From an uncultured Bacteroidales bacterium (GTDB lineage: Bacteria; Bacteroidota; Bacteroidia; Bacteroidales; UBA932), in the NCBI GenBank assembly GCA_945948555.1, contig CAMFBM010000010.1, positions 1 to 64,000 of the forward strand: a stretch of 64,000 nucleotides of DNA. Reading direction: 5' to 3'. Of this stretch, positions 61,346 to 64,000 are shown in pieces. The position numbers and the translations under genes were made by a program. Every line of letters begins with the position of its first letter. The first letter of the stretch is position 1. The notes under the pieces were generated by a model. That model was not told the origin of the DNA and ran no database searches. It worked only from the letters and a program-made list of their open reading frames with translations.

Positions 61346-64000
61346 ATGTTCACTATTCTGCTTGTCTGTGTTCTTTTGACGGTTGCGGCCTGCCCTGTTG
61401 ATGCCGCAAATGACGGCCATATCCGTTTTTCCAATCTTTCAATAGATGACGGCTTGTCGCAGAACACTGTTTTTTCCATCTGTCAGGACGCTGAAGGCTA
61501 CATCTGGTTTGCAACCCTTGAGGGACTGAACCGTTTCGACGGAAACTCTTTCACGGTTTTTCTTCACGACGAGAATGAACCCGGAAGTCTCCCTGACAAC
61601 ATTATCCACATTTTGTTCCTTGATTCACAGGGAGTTCTCTGGATTGGAACGGAATCATCCCTTGTTCGGTGGAACAGGAGGATGGAGAGGTTCGACAATT
61701 TTGCTGCGGGCTCTCCCGTCATGTCGGTTGCGGAGGTTTCTGCGCAGAAGTTCCTTGTCGGGACTGAGAAGGGGCTGAGGTTTTTTGACTCAGAGAAAGA
61801 CTGCTTTACGGACAATCTTCCTGAAAACACGGCCAGGCTGAGGGTAAAGTCAATGACAAGACATTCTGATTCAATATATATAGGAAGTGTCGGTGAGGGG
61901 CTTTTTGTATATTCCATTTCAGGCGGGGAGATGATCAGGGTGCCGGCCTATTCCGGAAACAGTACAATCCAGACAATATTTGTCCAGAATGGAAACCTGG
62001 TCTGGTTCGGGACGGAGGGAGACGGACTTTTCTGTCTGAATCTTGAGGAGGGCGGTCTCCGCAATTTCAGGACAGGGGTGCCCTCTGGTGGGATTGGCTC
62101 CAATTTCGTCCGCTCCATCGCATCCGACACGAATGGCAGAATCTGGGTGGGAACTTTCAACAGTCTTGACATATATGACAGTGCGACAGACACTTTCGAG
62201 TGTTACCGGAGCGACCCTTTCCGTGAGGGTACGATTTCCAGAAATTCTGTCAGATGCATCCTGAGGGACAATCAGGGAGGGATGTGGCTCGGGACTTATT
62301 TCGGAGGAGTCGATTATTGGCACCCGCTCCGCAGCCGCTTCGAGAACATCAGGCAGACCCCCGGGGCACATTCCCTGAATGATGACATAGTGAACTGCAT
62401 CACACCTGCTCCGGACGGGGTTCTGTGGATAGGAACCAACAACGGCGGTCTGAACAGCTACGACCCTGCCACAGGAAGATTCCACAATTTCGGGACCCAT
62501 CCTGCCAATCGTGCGGACGGTCTGGAGTCAAATGACATCAAGGCCATTCACATCGATTCAGTCACTTCGGACATCTACATCGGGGCACACGCGGGGGGAC
62601 TCTGCGTACTGCCTGCACATTCCGGAACCATCAGACAATGCAAATTCAATGGTGAAACCGGCATAGCCCCGCTCGACATCTATTCCATAATAGAGGAATC
62701 TCCCGGGCTGCTCTGGATAGGTTCGCTTCAGGGGCTGTTTTCCTACAGGACTTCCCATGGAGAACTTCGCAATTATCCCACATCAGGTGAGGACAGGGAC
62801 AATCTGAGAATAAGGGCCTTGATGAAAGACAGCAGGGGGTGGCTTTGGATAGGCGGCGAGAATGATATGGAAATCCGTCAGATGAATGATGGCCGTCTGC
62901 TTCAGGTGAATCCCGGCTGCGATGAACTCTCCGGCCTGTCGTTTATTCTGGGATTCCACGAAAGCTCTTCCGGTATTGTCTGGATAGCAACCAGGAACGG
63001 ACTTTTTGCCTATAGTCCGAAGGAGAATACCCTGAAAAGGTACACTGTAGCCTCAGGATTGCCGAGCAACGTAATCAACGGAATCGAGGAAGATTCCTAC
63101 GGCAGGCTCTGGCTCAGTACGGACAACGGCTTGAGCTGCCTAAATCCCTATTCCGGAGTTTTCCGGAACTTCACTGTGAAGGACGGCCTGCCGAGCAGGC
63201 AGTTCAGTATGGGGTCGCATTGCAGGCTCGATTCCGGGAGGATGTATTTCGGAGGAATCAGAGGCATCACCACTTTCATTCCGGAACGCGTTACAGACAA
63301 CCCTTATTCCCCGGCTCCGATCCTGGCCGGGTTCAGGGTTTTCAATGACAGGGTAATCCCCGGTGACGACAGTGGAATCCTGGAAGAAAGTGTAGCATCC
63401 ACAGAAAGAATCACCCTCGGGCACGACTGCAATTCATTCTCGGTGGATTTCACTGTCAATGACTTCATTGCGGGAGGGCACAGCACCTTCTCCTGGAGAC
63501 TTGTCGGTTTTGAGGAGAACTGGACTGCCCCATCTTCCTCAAGGACGGCTTCTTACTCAAACCTTCCTCCGGGGAAGTACCGTTTTGAGGTGGCTTCTGC
63601 CAACAATGACGGAAAATGGAACACGGATCCTACGGTTTTGGAAATATGGATCAGACCGGCATGGCATCAGCTTTTCTGGGTTCGTGCCCTTTTAGTGCTT
63701 GCCGGCCTTGCCCTTGTGGTGTGGAGTGTTTGGTTCTATATAGGCAAGAAGTCCGTGCAGAACCGCCTTGAACTGGAGAAGAAGGACAGGGAACATCAGG
63801 AGGAAATCAGTCAGATGAAGATGCGTTTCTTCATCAACATATCCCACGAACTCAGGTCTCCTCTGATGTTGATTCTCAATCCGGTTCAGGAAATGCTCGA
63901 CAGAGTTTCCGACATCTGGACCCGCAAGCAGCTCAGATATGTCCAGCGCAATGCCCAGAGGCTTCTCCACCTTGTGAATCAGCTTATGGACTACCGCAGG
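61346..64000 (+). CDS. Hybrid two-component system sensor (HTCS), N-terminal part (runs off right edge)
   Basis: 885 codons are open to the window end. A signal peptide (MFTILLVCVLLTVAAC) is followed by repeated propeller blades (DDGLSQNTVFSICQDAEGYIWFATLEGLNRFDG and many GxxWIGTxxGL units), a Y_Y_Y domain (about 700-765: GFEENWTAPSSS... PPGKYRFEVASAN), a membrane helix (about 776-797) and a HisKA domain with His834 in INISHELRSPL. HTCS proteins sense glycan fragments in the periplasm and control the neighbouring polysaccharide locus. The receiver and AraC-type output lie beyond the edge. The lyase at 58803 is the likely target. Confidence 0.9.
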   Translation, partial: MFTILLVCVLLTVAACPVDAANDGHIRFSNLSIDDGLSQNTVFSICQDAEGYIWFATLEGLNRFDGNSFTVFLHDENEPGSLPDNIIHILFLDSQGVLWIGTESSLVRWNRRMERFDNFAAGSPVMSVAEVSAQKFLVGTEKGLRFFDSEKDCFTDNLPENTARLRVKSMTRHSDSIYIGSVGEGLFVYSISGGEMIRVPAYSGNSTIQTIFVQNGNLVWFGTEGDGLFCLNLEEGGLRNFRTGVPSGGIGSNFVRSIASDTNGRIWVGTFNSLDIYDSATDTFECYRSDPFREGTISRNSVRCILRDNQGGMWLGTYFGGVDYWHPLRSRFENIRQTPGAHSLNDDIVNCITPAPDGVLWIGTNNGGLNSYDPATGRFHNFGTHPANRADGLESNDIKAIHIDSVTSDIYIGAHAGGLCVLPAHSGTIRQCKFNGETGIAPLDIYSIIEESPGLLWIGSLQGLFSYRTSHGELRNYPTSGEDRDNLRIRALMKDSRGWLWIGGENDMEIRQMNDGRLLQVNPGCDELSGLSFILGFHESSSGIVWIATRNGLFAYSPKENTLKRYTVASGLPSNVINGIEEDSYGRLWLSTDNGLSCLNPYSGVFRNFTVKDGLPSRQFSMGSHCRLDSGRMYFGGIRGITTFIPERVTDNPYSPAPILAGFRVFNDRVIPGDDSGILEESVASTERITLGHDCNSFSVDFTVNDFIAGGHSTFSWRLVGFEENWTAPSSSRTASYSNLPPGKYRFEVASANNDGKWNTDPTVLEIWIRPAWHQLFWVRALLVLAGLALVVWSVWFYIGKKSVQNRLELEKKDREHQEEISQMKMRFFINISHELRSPLMLILNPVQEMLDRVSDIWTRKQLRYVQRNAQRLLHLVNQLMDYRR

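Overview
The window looks like a chromosomal segment of a gut-type Bacteroidales bacterium of medium GC content. The signs are promoters of the Bacteroidetes kind (TAnnTTTG at -7, often TTTG or TTG about 19-22 bases upstream) in front of many genes, a SusC-like TonB plug at the left edge, a hybrid two-component sensor (HTCS) at the right edge, a fimbrillin-like lipoprotein, a DUF4837 lipoprotein and many SPII lipoproteins. Genus cannot be fixed from this sequence alone.

Layout. 1-2132: start of a TonB-dependent receptor and a DASS anion symporter, both minus strand. 2371-4779: a lipoprotein DNA/RNA endonuclease with a Gly-rich repeat linker, and a SpoU-type RNA methyltransferase. 4890-10581: glyA, a repeat-rich gap, an MFS transporter, Hsp20 and gdhA. 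10891-20522: a collinear ten-gene run (acyltransferase, ketosynthase, ACP, hotdog dehydratase, thioesterase, second dehydratase, MMPL exporter, CrtI-like FAD oxidoreductase, ketoreductase, LolA-like carrier) that resembles a cut-down aryl-polyene/flexirubin-type lipid pathway. 20591-35967: housekeeping genes (RelA/SpoT homologue, def, ruvX, an M23 peptidase, dxr, rseP, DUF4837, tRNA-Glu, rpsT, tRNA-Pro, MATE, GH3 glucosidase, phosphohexomutase, M23-LysM peptidase, 2-hydroxyacid dehydrogenase). 36306-37608: a small unknown protein and a REP-associated (Y1/HUH-like) transposase set among short repeats. 37755-51901: maeB, a Y-family polymerase with a small partner, an M49-like lipoprotein peptidase, tpiA, tyrS, rbfA, a LolC/E-type permease, polA, an ECF sigma factor, rsmG and rpmH. 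51902-56245: an accessory patch with dispersed repeats, a small lipoprotein and a complete IS66 element inserted inside the remains of an older IS66. 56321-64000: a surface and polysaccharide locus with a 58-codon ORF carrying a G8 tract, a fimbrillin/beta-helix lipoprotein, a heparinase II/III-type lyase with a low-complexity insert, and a divergent HTCS sensor.

How genes work together. KS, ACP, ketoreductase and two dehydratases could make an unsaturated acyl chain on a dedicated ACP; thioesterase and acyltransferase could release or transfer it, and the MMPL pump plus LolA-like protein could move it to the outer membrane. The HTCS probably senses an oligosaccharide and controls the divergently placed lyase. 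ruvX-def, M23-dxr-rseP-DUF4837 and polA-sigma-rsmG are compact runs.

The most unusual items are the small polyene-like cluster, the nested IS66, hairpin repeats whose stems show compensating changes, the RAYT-like module, and the G8 tract inside a small gene in front of a surface lipoprotein. Functions are assigned by motif reading and recall of families only; no database search was run.
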